Part shown: positions 9,466 to 19,195 of the stretch, piece after piece
How the letters are laid out: each line of letters begins with the position of its first letter
How positions within the stretch are numbered: position 1 is the stretch's first letter
NCBI GenBank assembly: GCA_026415295.1
Contig: JAOAHJ010000003.1
Location: 60,623-124,622, forward strand
Direction: 5' to 3'
DNA from: Spirochaetota bacterium
GTDB lineage: Bacteria; Spirochaetota; JAAYUW01; JAOAHJ01
Length of the DNA: 64,000 nt
Notes under the pieces: model-generated
The model's database searches: none
Seen by the model: the letters and a program-made list of their open reading frames with translations, nothing else
Told to the model about the DNA's origin: nothing
Made by a program: the position numbers and the translations under genes

Positions 9466-12400
9466 ATGCTTCAAACAGAGATTCAAAAAATTAAAAATTT
9501 GATCAAATTAACCGATTATTCTAAAGCTTTACACATAATTGAAAAATTAAAAAGCCAGAATTATTGGAATTTAGAACTTGAAGAATTAAGAGCAATTTTA
9601 TATCTTAAAACTGAAGAGTATAATAAAGCTTATGAAGCTTATAGCGAATTAATAAGTAAAAATGATAAAAATGATATTTACATAAAAGGGCTAATTGAGT
9701 CATGTATATTAGGAGGAAGATACGAAGATGCATTAAATATTATTAATAAATATGAAGAAGTAACAAATAAACCTGAGTATTTATATTATATAGGATTAAT
9801 TCATCTCAAAAATAATAATTTTAATGATGCTCTTAATTATTATCTTGAGTATTTGAAATATTTTCCAGAAAATGAGAAAATATATAATGATATTGGAATA
9901 ATTTATAAAAATCTTGAAAATCCTAAAGAAGCTATAAATTATTTCTTAAAAGGCATAAGATTAGATCCTAATTATTTTCTTACAAATTATAATTTAGCTA
10001 TAGTGTATTTCCAAATTGGAGAATATGAAAAGGCAGAATACTATTTTAGAAAAGCTCTAAAAATTAATAAAAATTTTACTGAGATTTATAATTATCTTGG
10101 TATGATAGATATTCATAAGAAAAGATATGATAAAGCATTAAAAAATTTAAAAAAAGCTTTTGAAAAAGATCCAGATAATTTAAATGTTAAAAATAATCTT
10201 GCTATCCTTTATGATTATACAAATAATGTTAGTAAAGCTGAAGAATTATATAAAGAATTAATAGCTAAAAATAGTGATAATTTTATTTATTATATTAATC
10301 TTGCTAATATATTAAATAGAGAGAATAAATTTGATGAATCATTAAGTTATCTATTTCAAGGAATAAAAAGGTTTAAAAATAATCCAAGAATATATTCTAA
10401 AATTGCCGAAACATATTATCTTTCAGGTAACAAACAAGAAGCTTTAAAATATTTTAATGAAAGTTTAAAAATTCAATCTGATAATGTTGAAAGTTTAAAA
10501 GGAATAGGAACTATTTTATATGAGAATAAAGAATATAATAATAGTTTAAAATATTTTTTAGAATCTCTTAAATACAAAAATGATGATATTAATATACTTT
10601 TTAACATTGCAAGTATTTATTATTCATTGAAAGATTACGATAAAGCTATCTTATATCTTAATAAAATAATTGAAATAGATCCAGATAATGTTGATGCATT
10701 AATTAAATTGGGGCAATTATATTTTGACCTAAAATCATATAACCAAGGTTTTAAAATTTTGAATAAAGTCAAACAAATAGAACCAGATAATATTTATCCA
10801 TATCTTATATTAGGTGATTACTATAAAAACAATAATATGTTAAAAGAAGCTATTGATGAGTACTCAAGAGTATTGAATATAAAATCTTTAAGAAGTGGTT
10901 CTAATTTAAATATTTTTAATAATACTTTAGAGGAATATGAAAATTTAATAAGAAAATTAAATAGAGATAAATTTGAAAAGTTGCTTCAAATTCAAAATAA
11001 ATTTAAAAAAGAGTTTAGTAAAAAAGACAATTTACTTGGAAAGGAACCTATTTTATCTGATGAAATAACAAAAATTGAAAAAAGTTTTGATTTTGATAAT
11101 ATTGGTACTTTCATAGATGAAATTGAAAACCTAGATTTAAAAGAGACAGAAGTATTAGAAGAAAATAAAGAAGAAATAAAAGAAGAAGCAGAACCTGCAA
11201 ACTTATTTGATTTAGGTGGTGTATTAAATAGAAAAAAAATGTCTGAAGATGATATTGAAAACGAAAATTTAATCAGAGAAGAAGAAAAAGGTAAAAGTAA
11301 AGAAAGAGAAGAAGATTTGGAAAATAATAAAAATGAACCATTCTACTTATATGGATTTCAGGGTTTTGATAAAGAAAAATTAACAGATGATCAATATGAT
11401 AAAACTGTTTTAGATAAACTTAATGAACTTAAAAAAGATGTTAAAGATATTAAAGATAGTAAGGAAAACATATTTGATAAAGATAAATATAAGACATATG
11501 ATAAACTTGAAGTTCCGTCTAGCTTTGAAGAGAAGTATAAAATCGAAGAAGCTTATGAAGAGGAACCTTTAATTAAACCTACAAAAAAAATATTAAAAAA
11601 TAGAGAGCCTCTCAAACATGAGAATATTAGTGAGGAAATTGAAGAGTTACCTATAAAAAAAGGAACTAATTTAGTTGATAATGAAAAAGAAAAAGGTATA
11701 AAAGGAATAAATGATACAATAAAAAATATTCCACCTATAAATATTCAAGTTTCTGGGAATGCAGGTCTTCCAGGTAGTCAACCTATAATAACACAACCTC
11801 AATATATATCTCCTTCTTACCCTCCATATTATGAATCCATCAAAACTAAAAATGAACCTTATATTAATCAGCAATCCTCAAAAGATCATACAAAAATTGT
11901 TGACAAAATTGAATTTGAAACTTTTGAAGCATCAAAGGATGAAATTCAAAAAGAAAAAGTAAAAGATAATAACTTAAATAAATATAATTATCAGATCCCG
12001 GAATATACTCAATTCTATTCACCGCCAGTTTATCCAAATATACCTCAATTTATACATCCTAAACAATTTGAAAAAGTACAAAATATCAATGATAGAGATC
12101 AAGTATCAGGAAATAAAAACTATGAAGATACTATGCCTTATAAGCCTGAAGTTAGTAGTGATTTAGAAGAAAAAGGGGGAAAACCTCTTTCTTCTCAACC
12201 TAAAAATAAGGAGAATTTAGAAGAAAAAGATAAAAAATTATTCAATGATAAGAACCAAGAAGATATGACTGATAAAGATTATAACGAAGATTACATAAAT
12301 CCAAATGAGGTTATAATAGTAAGTGATGATGAAAAAATTGATGAATTATTAGAAAGTAACTGGAATGATAAAAATGAAAGAATTAATTTGATAACTAATT

Positions 12401-12519
12401 CTCTAAAAATACTTGGAAAATATTTTAATGAATCTCTTACTAGTTTGCCTCCTGATAGGAAGCTTGAAATAATAGCGGATGAAAAGTATAAAAAATTATT
12501 GAAGTTCATTCAGGAGTGA
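9466..12519 (+). CDS. TPR-repeat protein with long disordered tail
   Basis: A 1,017-residue protein. Residues 1 to about 500 are a continuous array of tetratricopeptide repeats, about a dozen, with typical segments such as YNDIGIIYKNLENPKEAI and NYNLAIVYFQIGEYEKAEYY. From about 520 to 950 the sequence is low-complexity and charged, with two Pro/Tyr-rich patches (PQYISPSYPPYYE and YSPPVYPNIPQF). A short structured C terminus of about 60 residues ends the protein. No signal peptide or membrane segment is seen, so it is probably cytoplasmic. It begins two bases after the coiled-coil gene and its stop codon overlaps the folC leader, so these are co-transcribed. It is likely a scaffold partner of the coiled-coil protein (inference). 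Confidence 0.85.
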   Translation: MLQTEIQKIKNLIKLTDYSKALHIIEKLKSQNYWNLELEELRAILYLKTEEYNKAYEAYSELISKNDKNDIYIKGLIESCILGGRYEDALNIINKYEEVTNKPEYLYYIGLIHLKNNNFNDALNYYLEYLKYFPENEKIYNDIGIIYKNLENPKEAINYFLKGIRLDPNYFLTNYNLAIVYFQIGEYEKAEYYFRKALKINKNFTEIYNYLGMIDIHKKRYDKALKNLKKAFEKDPDNLNVKNNLAILYDYTNNVSKAEELYKELIAKNSDNFIYYINLANILNRENKFDESLSYLFQGIKRFKNNPRIYSKIAETYYLSGNKQEALKYFNESLKIQSDNVESLKGIGTILYENKEYNNSLKYFLESLKYKNDDINILFNIASIYYSLKDYDKAILYLNKIIEIDPDNVDALIKLGQLYFDLKSYNQGFKILNKVKQIEPDNIYPYLILGDYYKNNNMLKEAIDEYSRVLNIKSLRSGSNLNIFNNTLEEYENLIRKLNRDKFEKLLQIQNKFKKEFSKKDNLLGKEPILSDEITKIEKSFDFDNIGTFIDEIENLDLKETEVLEENKEEIKEEAEPANLFDLGGVLNRKKMSEDDIENENLIREEEKGKSKEREEDLENNKNEPFYLYGFQGFDKEKLTDDQYDKTVLDKLNELKKDVKDIKDSKENIFDKDKYKTYDKLEVPSSFEEKYKIEEAYEEEPLIKPTKKILKNREPLKHENISEEIEELPIKKGTNLVDNEKEKGIKGINDTIKNIPPINIQVSGNAGLPGSQPIITQPQYISPSYPPYYESIKTKNEPYINQQSSKDHTKIVDKIEFETFEASKDEIQKEKVKDNNLNKYNYQIPEYTQFYSPPVYPNIPQFIHPKQFEKVQNINDRDQVSGNKNYEDTMPYKPEVSSDLEEKGGKPLSSQPKNKENLEEKDKKLFNDKNQEDMTDKDYNEDYINPNEVIIVSDDEKIDELLESNWNDKNERINLITNSLKILGKYFNESLTSLPPDRKLEIIADEKYKKLLKFIQE

Positions 12520-12521
12520 AA

Positions 12522-14090
12522 ATGAATGATATTTATTATAATAAAACTCTTGACTGGATCTACTCATTTACTAATCTTGAAATAAATAGAAGCAAAGATA
12601 AAATAGAAGATAATTATAAGTTAAAAAAAATAGAAAATATTTTAAATTATTTTGGTAATCCACAAAAAGGTAAATTTATAGTTCACATTACAGGGACAAA
12701 GGGAAAGGGTTCGGTTTCATATATATTAAATAAAATATTTATAAAAAATGGTTATAAAGTTGGGTTATATACTTCACCCCATATTTATGAAGTAACAGAA
12801 AGAATTAAGGTTAATGATAAAGAGATTCCTCAAGAAAAGTTTATATTTTATGCTAATGAAATTAAAAAATATGTTGATACTATAAAGAGTAAAGAATTAA
12901 TTCCTACTTTTTTTGATATATTAACATCTATTGCTTTTCTTTATTTTAATGATGAAAAATGTGATATATGGGTTGTTGAAGTTGGTATTGGTGGGAAGTA
13001 TGATTCAACAAACATAGTAGATTCAAGCTTATCTATTATAACATCTATTTCAAAAGATCATACTGAAATTTTAGGCAATACTCTTGAAAAAATAGCGATG
13101 CAAAAAGTTGGTATTGTAAAAAAAGATAAACCTTTAGTTACTGGTAGACTTATTAAAAAAATTTATAAAGTAATAGAAAATGAGACAAAAAGGAATAATT
13201 CAGAATTTATTTATTCACCCGATTATTATCAAATAAAAATTGATGATTTTATTATTAAAAACAATGAAAATAAACTAGAAAATGGTCCGAGCGAGTTAAA
13301 TAAAAACATAAAAAATCATTTTTATATATCTGATTATCCATATATTTTGCAAAAATTTAAAGTTATTAATAAAAATAAGGATAAAATAATTAATAAATAT
13401 AGTTTTAACTCTTCTTTAATTGGTACATTTCAATTAAATAATTTTTCTGTTGTATTTTCAGCGGTAGATATATTAAATAGGTATTATAATCTTGGAATAA
13501 AAATAGATTTAGAACTTTTTGAAAAGATATTTTATCCAGGAAGATTTAATTTATTTAAGGTATTTTATAATGGGAAAAGAATGAATTTAATAGTTGATGG
13601 CGCTCACAATGGAGATTCAGCTAAGCAGTTTTCAAAAACAGTAGAAATTTTATTTCAAAAAGGGATTTTAGAAGGAAATAATAATTTATTAGTTGTTGGA
13701 ATGATGGCTGATAAAGATCATCAAGGTATTTTGAAAGAGATAATTTTCCATGGAAATACTATATTTTTTATTGAACCAGATATGTATAAAGATTGTAGAA
13801 TAGAAAATTATGAGAGCATATATTTAAAAATAAAACATGATACTCAAAAATACTTAAAAATAAAATCGGATTTTAATATTGACTCTGAGGAAATAATAGT
13901 TGATGAAAATCAAAATTTACATAAGATGAATCCTTATAAAGTTAATTTTATTAATTCTATTATAAACTTATATAGCTTAACAAATAAAGTCTTACCAGAT
14001 AATATTTATTTTACAGGATCTCTTTATTTGGCATCAATTGTGTTAAAAGACATTCAAAAAGTTAAAAATATTAAAGAGATTCAATATTAA
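12522..14090 (+). CDS. folC: Folylpolyglutamate synthase / dihydrofolate synthase
   Basis: Adds glutamate to folates (and to dihydropteroate if bifunctional). The Mur-ligase-type P-loop HITGTKGKGSVSY (residues 55-67) is diagnostic, followed by SPH, a metal-binding VVEVGIGGKYDSTN block, SISKDHTEILG, and the C-terminal VDGAHNGDSAKQF. At 522 residues it is longer than the usual 420-440; the excess lies around residues 225-290 and near 425-470 as lysine/asparagine-rich insertions, common in AT-rich genomes. AGGAG at 12512-12516 lies five bases before ATG 12522; a GTG at 12516 overlapping the TPR stop is less likely. It is the last gene of the Smr/coiled-coil/TPR operon and faces the next gene tail to tail. 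Confidence 0.92.
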   Translation: MNDIYYNKTLDWIYSFTNLEINRSKDKIEDNYKLKKIENILNYFGNPQKGKFIVHITGTKGKGSVSYILNKIFIKNGYKVGLYTSPHIYEVTERIKVNDKEIPQEKFIFYANEIKKYVDTIKSKELIPTFFDILTSIAFLYFNDEKCDIWVVEVGIGGKYDSTNIVDSSLSIITSISKDHTEILGNTLEKIAMQKVGIVKKDKPLVTGRLIKKIYKVIENETKRNNSEFIYSPDYYQIKIDDFIIKNNENKLENGPSELNKNIKNHFYISDYPYILQKFKVINKNKDKIINKYSFNSSLIGTFQLNNFSVVFSAVDILNRYYNLGIKIDLELFEKIFYPGRFNLFKVFYNGKRMNLIVDGAHNGDSAKQFSKTVEILFQKGILEGNNNLLVVGMMADKDHQGILKEIIFHGNTIFFIEPDMYKDCRIENYESIYLKIKHDTQKYLKIKSDFNIDSEEIIVDENQNLHKMNPYKVNFINSIINLYSLTNKVLPDNIYFTGSLYLASIVLKDIQKVKNIKEIQY

Positions 14091-14158
14091 TATCAATAAT
14101 AACTTTTTATTTAGAATAAATAGTTAATCAATAATAAATTTAAGATAATGTTTATAAT

Positions 14159-15820
14159 TTAATTTTGATCTAAAAATTCAATACATTTTTCTATAAAAGA
14201 TTTATCGAAAGAAAATAATGAAAGTAAAGTTATAGCATTTTTAGGGACCTCAAGTTCATCTTTTATTTCAACAATAGAGTGGTCAATCATCTCAATTATT
14301 TTTTCTTGAGGAAAGACCTTATTTGTAATAATGGATATAAGTTTGCTGACCTTTTCTTCATCAATACCTTTAATTCTGAATTTCTTGCAATTAATATCTT
14401 TAGAAATACCCTCATAGTGAGTTGAAATAAGAGAAAATGAATTTGATGTAGATAAAAAATATGCGATGGTTCTAGCAATAGCTTTTCCTTCCTGAGGATT
14501 AGTACCTTTAGCAGGTTCATCAAATAAAAAAAGATAAAAGTTATCTTTTTCTTTCCATATATTCTTAAGAGTAAAAATTTCATAACCAAAAGATGAAAGA
14601 CCTTCTTGAATAAGTGTTTTTTCTGGGCCTGATATAAAAATACCATTAAAAAGAGGTATTGTAATTTTTTTTGCAGGAACCATTAATCCAGCATGAACAA
14701 GATATGCAATTTGGGCAATAGTTTTTAATATACAAGTCTTTCCTCCCATATTTGATCCGGTAATTATAGATACCCCTTTTGATAGATTGATGCTTAGTGG
14801 TGTATATTTTAAATTCTTTGCTAAAAGACTTTCTTCGAGATATAAATTACGCCCTTCTTCTATATTAAAACAGTTGTAATCTATTTCAGGAATAATACCA
14901 TTGATTTGAATAGCGAAAGTTACTTTGGTTAGGAAAGAATCTAAAATTCCAATATTTATAAAAGCTTTCAAAATATCATTTTTTCTAAGAAAAATTTTTT
15001 GAGATATATAGTTTAATATTTCTATTTTTTTTTCATAAATTTTTTTATCAATTTCTTGTATTTGATACTCTATATTTAATATTGCTTCATTTTTTTTGGG
15101 GGTTACTTTAATATAAATATAATTTTCTTCAAGTACTATAAAATTATCAAGATTTTGGATTATTAGATTATATATTTTATCTTCTTTTAATATTATCTTT
15201 GGACAATCAAACATGAAATTAATATTAAAGTTTTTATTTAATTTACTTAAATAATTTTTTTCTTCCTTTTTTAGTTCTGAAATAAGAATATCCTTATCAT
15301 TTATTAATTTTTTATATTCTAAATCAATATCTTGGTGTAAATAAAAGGTGGGATTTTCTTTATTAAAAGGATCAAAGATTTCAAGAATTTCATTTAATTC
15401 TATATTATATAAATCAAGATTAATATTTGTAATTTTAAATAAATTAAAAATATTATTATACTTAAGTATAAATATTTTTAAATCATAAAGATCTGTTTCA
15501 TCTAGTAAGTTAAAATTGCTTAGGTAGGTTGATCTGATATTTTTAACTGATGATAATTCTATTTTTAATTTTTCAAGTAAATTCTTGTTATTTAAGAAAA
15601 ATTCTTTTCCTTCTTTTTGTAATTGATAATCTATTTTAATTTTATCTTCATCACCTTTTTTATAAAATTTTTCAAGATTGAAAAAGGATTCTTTTCCAAA
15701 AATTGTAGAGAATACAAGTTTTTCTTGTATCTTATCAATATCAGCTTGTTCTTTATTAAATATAAAATTCTCAGTAAAATTTAGTAGTTCATTTAATTTA
15801 TCGATTTCAAAATTAAACAT
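14159..15820 (-). CDS. MutS-like P-loop ATPase (KamC-like candidate)
   Basis: A 553-residue protein with a MutS/ABC-type ATPase at its C-terminal end: Walker A GSNMGGKT (355-362), a signature-like LIQEGLSSFG, Walker B FLFDEPAKGTNP (431-442) and STHYEG with the switch histidine at 468. Upstream are lever-like helices (residues 80-200). It lacks the mismatch-recognition domain of MutS and the Smr tail of MutS2, and it ends with a PKNAI...LLSLFSFDKSFIEKC segment. These traits resemble KamC, the predicted ATPase of the lysine 5,6-aminomutase reactivase, better than a repair MutS. A KamB-like P-loop gene lies 3.4 kb away. Truncated MutS2 is the alternative. No clear Shine-Dalgarno precedes the ATG. 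Confidence 0.7.
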   Translation of the reverse strand: MFNFEIDKLNELLNFTENFIFNKEQADIDKIQEKLVFSTIFGKESFFNLEKFYKKGDEDKIKIDYQLQKEGKEFFLNNKNLLEKLKIELSSVKNIRSTYLSNFNLLDETDLYDLKIFILKYNNIFNLFKITNINLDLYNIELNEILEIFDPFNKENPTFYLHQDIDLEYKKLINDKDILISELKKEEKNYLSKLNKNFNINFMFDCPKIILKEDKIYNLIIQNLDNFIVLEENYIYIKVTPKKNEAILNIEYQIQEIDKKIYEKKIEILNYISQKIFLRKNDILKAFINIGILDSFLTKVTFAIQINGIIPEIDYNCFNIEEGRNLYLEESLLAKNLKYTPLSINLSKGVSIITGSNMGGKTCILKTIAQIAYLVHAGLMVPAKKITIPLFNGIFISGPEKTLIQEGLSSFGYEIFTLKNIWKEKDNFYLFLFDEPAKGTNPQEGKAIARTIAYFLSTSNSFSLISTHYEGISKDINCKKFRIKGIDEEKVSKLISIITNKVFPQEKIIEMIDHSIVEIKDELEVPKNAITLLSLFSFDKSFIEKCIEFLDQN

Positions 15821-15869
15821 AAAATATAAATTTTTTTTATTTATAAAAATTAAAACATTAAAAATAAAA

Positions 15870-15897
15870 TTGACAAGTATTAATTAAAAATTATAAT
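15870..15897 (+). promoter_or_regulatory. Strong candidate sigma-70 promoter
   Basis: Consensus TTGACA (15870-15875) and consensus TATAAT (15892-15897) with a 16-base spacer, 90 bases upstream of the start codon at 15987. The expected transcription start near 15904 leaves a leader of about 80 bases that contains the 22-bp palindrome at 15922-15943. Confidence 0.65.
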
Positions 15898-15921
15898 TTT
15901 TATAAAATGAATAAATATTAG

Positions 15922-15943
15922 AATTTATCTATATAGATAAATT
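15922..15943. promoter_or_regulatory. Perfect 22-bp palindrome downstream of a promoter
   Basis: The half-site AATTTATCTAT (15922-15932) is followed at once by its exact reverse complement (15933-15943). It sits about 18-40 bases after the predicted start of transcription, where a dimeric repressor would block elongation. It precedes the GT-B-like gene. Seen directly; the operator role is inferred. Confidence 0.5.
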
Positions 15944-15986
15944 AATTATTAGGAAAATTTAATTAAAATAATTAAGGAGCAAGTTT

Positions 15987-17444
15987 ATGAAAGAAAATTT
16001 TATATTTAATAATGAAATTAAAAAAAATATTGTTAAAAGTGCTATTAAACAGAAAAATAAATATTTAAAAAAATATAAATTTGATTCAAATAAGAATTAT
16101 AATTATAAAGTAGAAAATATTGATCTTTTAAATAGATATTTTAAAATTCTTAGGATTAAAAAATCAGAAGAAATTAATGAGATAGATAAAATTAAAAATA
16201 TAAATGGTTTAATTGTTGGTAATATCAGAATGGGGTATGGGCATTATAGGATATCAATTGCAATTGCTTCATGTGCATCTTACTTAGGTTATACTCCATT
16301 ATGGTTTGATTTTTTAGATTTCCCAGGAAGTCCAGCTACATCTATAATAAAAAAATTAAATGATCTTTATTCTTTAGGTTCAAGATTATCGCAAAAAATT
16401 CCATTATTTAATAAATTATTCTGGGAACCATTAACAGCTGAAGGTTTTAAAAAATTGTCATATAATTTTAAAGATCTTAAAATGACAGAATTATTTATAG
16501 ATATATTAAATGGGATTTCTAAAGAAATTCCATTTGTCGGAACTCATGCATGGCCTGCACAAGCTGCAGTTCATTCTGGGTTTAAAAAAGTTGTAAATGC
16601 TATTCCTGACAACTGGCCTCTTGGACTTCACTTAAGCGAAGGAGCTATTCATACTATTCAAACATTTTCATCACTTTATGGTTATTCAATTCTAAAAAAT
16701 ATGGATAAAAAGAACAAAATATTGAATCCTATTCCAGAAGATAAAATTATTTATACAGGTCATTATATAGATCATGAACTTGTTTTTAATATTGAAAAAG
16801 ATTGTGATCAAAGAATAACAAGAATTAATAATAATTTAAGAAAGAGATTGCTTTTTTCAATTGGAGGAGCAGGAGCTCAAGTAGAATATAACTTAAAATT
16901 AATATTATCTTTAGTTGATGATATAAAAAAAGACAAAGTTACTTTATTTATAAATTGCGGGGATCACAAAAATGTTTTTAATTTAATTTCAAATGAATTA
17001 AAAAAATTTGATATAAACTATGAAGTGCATAACGATAACAATGAGTCTATAAATTTTGCAGAAAATGTATATAAACAAGATGTTAAAGGAGTACATATTT
17101 TTATTAATAATGAGATTTTTACAGCAATTTATCTTACAAATATTTTAATGAGATCTTCAGATATACTAATTACAAAACCAAGCGAATTAGCTTTCTATCC
17201 TGTGCCAAAAATTTTGATTCAGAGAGTAGGAGGGCATGAAGCTTATGGTGCTATTCACTCTTCTGAAATAGGTGATGGAACTATTGAATGTGAAACTTAT
17301 GATTTTGGAATACAAGCTATTAAACTACTTATTGAAAGAAAAAGTTTATTAAAATTATATTGCGAAAATATTATTAAAAATAAATCCATTGGTATCTATA
17401 ATGGTGGATATGAAGTCATTAAAATTTTTGAGAAATATTTTTAA
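15987..17444 (+). CDS. Putative GT-B-fold glycosyltransferase-like protein
   Basis: A 485-residue protein. Residues 73-90 hold GLIVGNIRMGYGHYRISI, resembling the N-terminal glycine/GxGH loop of MurG- and MGDG-synthase-type transferases. A central LLFSIGGAGAQ (about 290-300) looks like the start of the second Rossmann domain. Late in the protein, SSDILITKPSELAFYP resembles the nucleotide-sugar binding loop of such enzymes. No membrane segment is evident. Donor and acceptor cannot be assigned; a glycolipid or cell-wall role is a reasonable guess. AAGGAG lies 7 bases before the ATG, with a consensus promoter and palindrome further upstream. The S41 protease gene follows after 65 bases on the same strand. 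Confidence 0.6.
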   Translation: MKENFIFNNEIKKNIVKSAIKQKNKYLKKYKFDSNKNYNYKVENIDLLNRYFKILRIKKSEEINEIDKIKNINGLIVGNIRMGYGHYRISIAIASCASYLGYTPLWFDFLDFPGSPATSIIKKLNDLYSLGSRLSQKIPLFNKLFWEPLTAEGFKKLSYNFKDLKMTELFIDILNGISKEIPFVGTHAWPAQAAVHSGFKKVVNAIPDNWPLGLHLSEGAIHTIQTFSSLYGYSILKNMDKKNKILNPIPEDKIIYTGHYIDHELVFNIEKDCDQRITRINNNLRKRLLFSIGGAGAQVEYNLKLILSLVDDIKKDKVTLFINCGDHKNVFNLISNELKKFDINYEVHNDNNESINFAENVYKQDVKGVHIFINNEIFTAIYLTNILMRSSDILITKPSELAFYPVPKILIQRVGGHEAYGAIHSSEIGDGTIECETYDFGIQAIKLLIERKSLLKLYCENIIKNKSIGIYNGGYEVIKIFEKYF

Positions 17445-17509
17445 TACTTTTTAATTTTAAATTTAAAGAAATTTATTTTTATATTTTTAAAAAGATTAGT
17501 TGTTTGAAG

Positions 17510-19195
17510 ATGAAATATTTTTACATAAGAAATACAAAAAAAGAAATTTTAATTTTTTTCTTTAATTTTCTATTATGGCTTTCCTTTCCTTCTCCTATAA
17601 TTAATAATAATTACAATTATAGTAATAAAGATATTTCATATGAATTTATTGATATAGATAAGTTTACTTTAATTAGGAAATTTAATTTACAAAAAGAAAA
17701 AAGTATTTTTGATTCCTCAATAATAAAGTCAAATTATGAAATTGGAAAAAATTTTAATTTATTGAAAAATTATCTTGAAGAAGTTTATCATAAAATTGAC
17801 TTAAACCAATATATTTTTGAAGGCAATCCTTTTGTACTATCTTCTATAAATAATATTATTGCTAAAGAAGATTTAATTCAAGATATTAATAAATTATTTA
17901 TAATTCTTAAGGTTATTTATCCTGAAAGTTTTATAAACATTGATTTTATTAAGAAACTTAATATTATTGAAAATGAGTATCTTTATGAATTAGAAAAATA
18001 TATAAAAGATAATAATATAAAAAATGGTTTAATATATAAAAATATAGCTTTGGAGATTTTAAAAAGAGTTTTGATAAAATATATAAATAACGGTCATTTT
18101 ATTTTGGATAATAAATTCAGTTTATTTAATAAAAGAATATTTTTTTATAATAATAAACTAAATATATTATATAATTCAGATGAAAATTTTTTTTATTTAT
18201 ATGAGAATAGTGTTTATTTCAAGATTGAGTTGATAGACAATGATATTCCTTCTAAATATTTATACTTTAGTTTTGATAAAAAAGAAAATATTTTTATAGG
18301 AAAATTTATCAATTATGATCAAGTAAAATTTAATAAAGAACATACAATTGAAATATTATTAAAAGATTTAAATGGCAAAATTATTAAAAAAGAAATTAAG
18401 CTGCTTCCACTATATTTAAATGATTTTTCTGAGGTAAAAGATGATAATAAAATCTATAAAGATAAAATTTATTATTGGAAAAGAATTAGAAATATTAATT
18501 ATATCAGAGTTAAATCATTTGATAGCATGTATGATAATTATTTAAAAGGATTTGTGAATGATGCAGAAAAATTAAAAAGAGAAAAATTTATTATTATAGA
18601 TTTGAGAGATAATAATGGAGGAAGTTTAAAATATATTCAATTGTGGTTAAATAAGTTTTTCTCATCTAACATTGATTTATTTTATAGAGGTTTTTCATAT
18701 GAAAATAAACTACTTTATTTACTTAAAATGAACTATTATAAATCAATTAATAATATAGAATCATATAAGTATAATTTAAATAAATATTCAATAATTGAAG
18801 AAAAACAATTTTCATTTGATATTATAGATAATAAAAAATATAGATTAGAAAATAAAGAAAATGATAATTATATATTTATAATTCAAAATTATAATACCTC
18901 ATCAGCAGCAGAGGTATTTATAAAGGTTCTTAAAACATTTAAAAATGTTTTTCTAATTGGAACAAACTCAAAGGGTGTTATGAATTTTGCTGATCCAGCA
19001 TTAATTTATCTTAGGAATTCAAAAATTATTTTTTATATAGGAACAAAGATTATTGATCATGATTTGCCTTATAATCCTGAAGGAATTGGGATATTACCAG
19101 ATATTTGGACAATTGAAGAAAGTTTAAATTATAAATATTATATTGATTTAATTGAAAGTATTTGTAATTTGAAAAAAAAACAGAATTATGATTGA
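17510..19195 (+). CDS. S41-family (C-terminal processing type) peptidase, exported
   Basis: A 561-residue protein with an N-terminal hydrophobic segment (about residues 10-28), probably a signal peptide or anchor placing the protease outside the cytoplasm. The C-terminal third has S41 hallmarks: the IDLRDNNGG strand-turn, YNTSSAAE with the likely nucleophile at S465, and GTNSKGVM with the likely general base K488. The N-terminal 400 residues are divergent and no PDZ domain is clear. Family members degrade or process periplasmic and membrane proteins; the target here is unknown. I use ATG 17510 rather than TTG 17504. Its end overlaps the next gene by 8 bases, indicating translational coupling. 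Confidence 0.75.
   Translation: MKYFYIRNTKKEILIFFFNFLLWLSFPSPIINNNYNYSNKDISYEFIDIDKFTLIRKFNLQKEKSIFDSSIIKSNYEIGKNFNLLKNYLEEVYHKIDLNQYIFEGNPFVLSSINNIIAKEDLIQDINKLFIILKVIYPESFINIDFIKKLNIIENEYLYELEKYIKDNNIKNGLIYKNIALEILKRVLIKYINNGHFILDNKFSLFNKRIFFYNNKLNILYNSDENFFYLYENSVYFKIELIDNDIPSKYLYFSFDKKENIFIGKFINYDQVKFNKEHTIEILLKDLNGKIIKKEIKLLPLYLNDFSEVKDDNKIYKDKIYYWKRIRNINYIRVKSFDSMYDNYLKGFVNDAEKLKREKFIIIDLRDNNGGSLKYIQLWLNKFFSSNIDLFYRGFSYENKLLYLLKMNYYKSINNIESYKYNLNKYSIIEEKQFSFDIIDNKKYRLENKENDNYIFIIQNYNTSSAAEVFIKVLKTFKNVFLIGTNSKGVMNFADPALIYLRNSKIIFYIGTKIIDHDLPYNPEGIGILPDIWTIEESLNYKYYIDLIESICNLKKKQNYD

Noticed and set aside
4195..15820. A split MutS2 made of the Smr protein and the MutS-like ATPase
   Set aside because: The genes are 10 kb apart on opposite strands, stand-alone Smr proteins are common, and the ATPase looks more like KamC than a MutS2 missing its tail.
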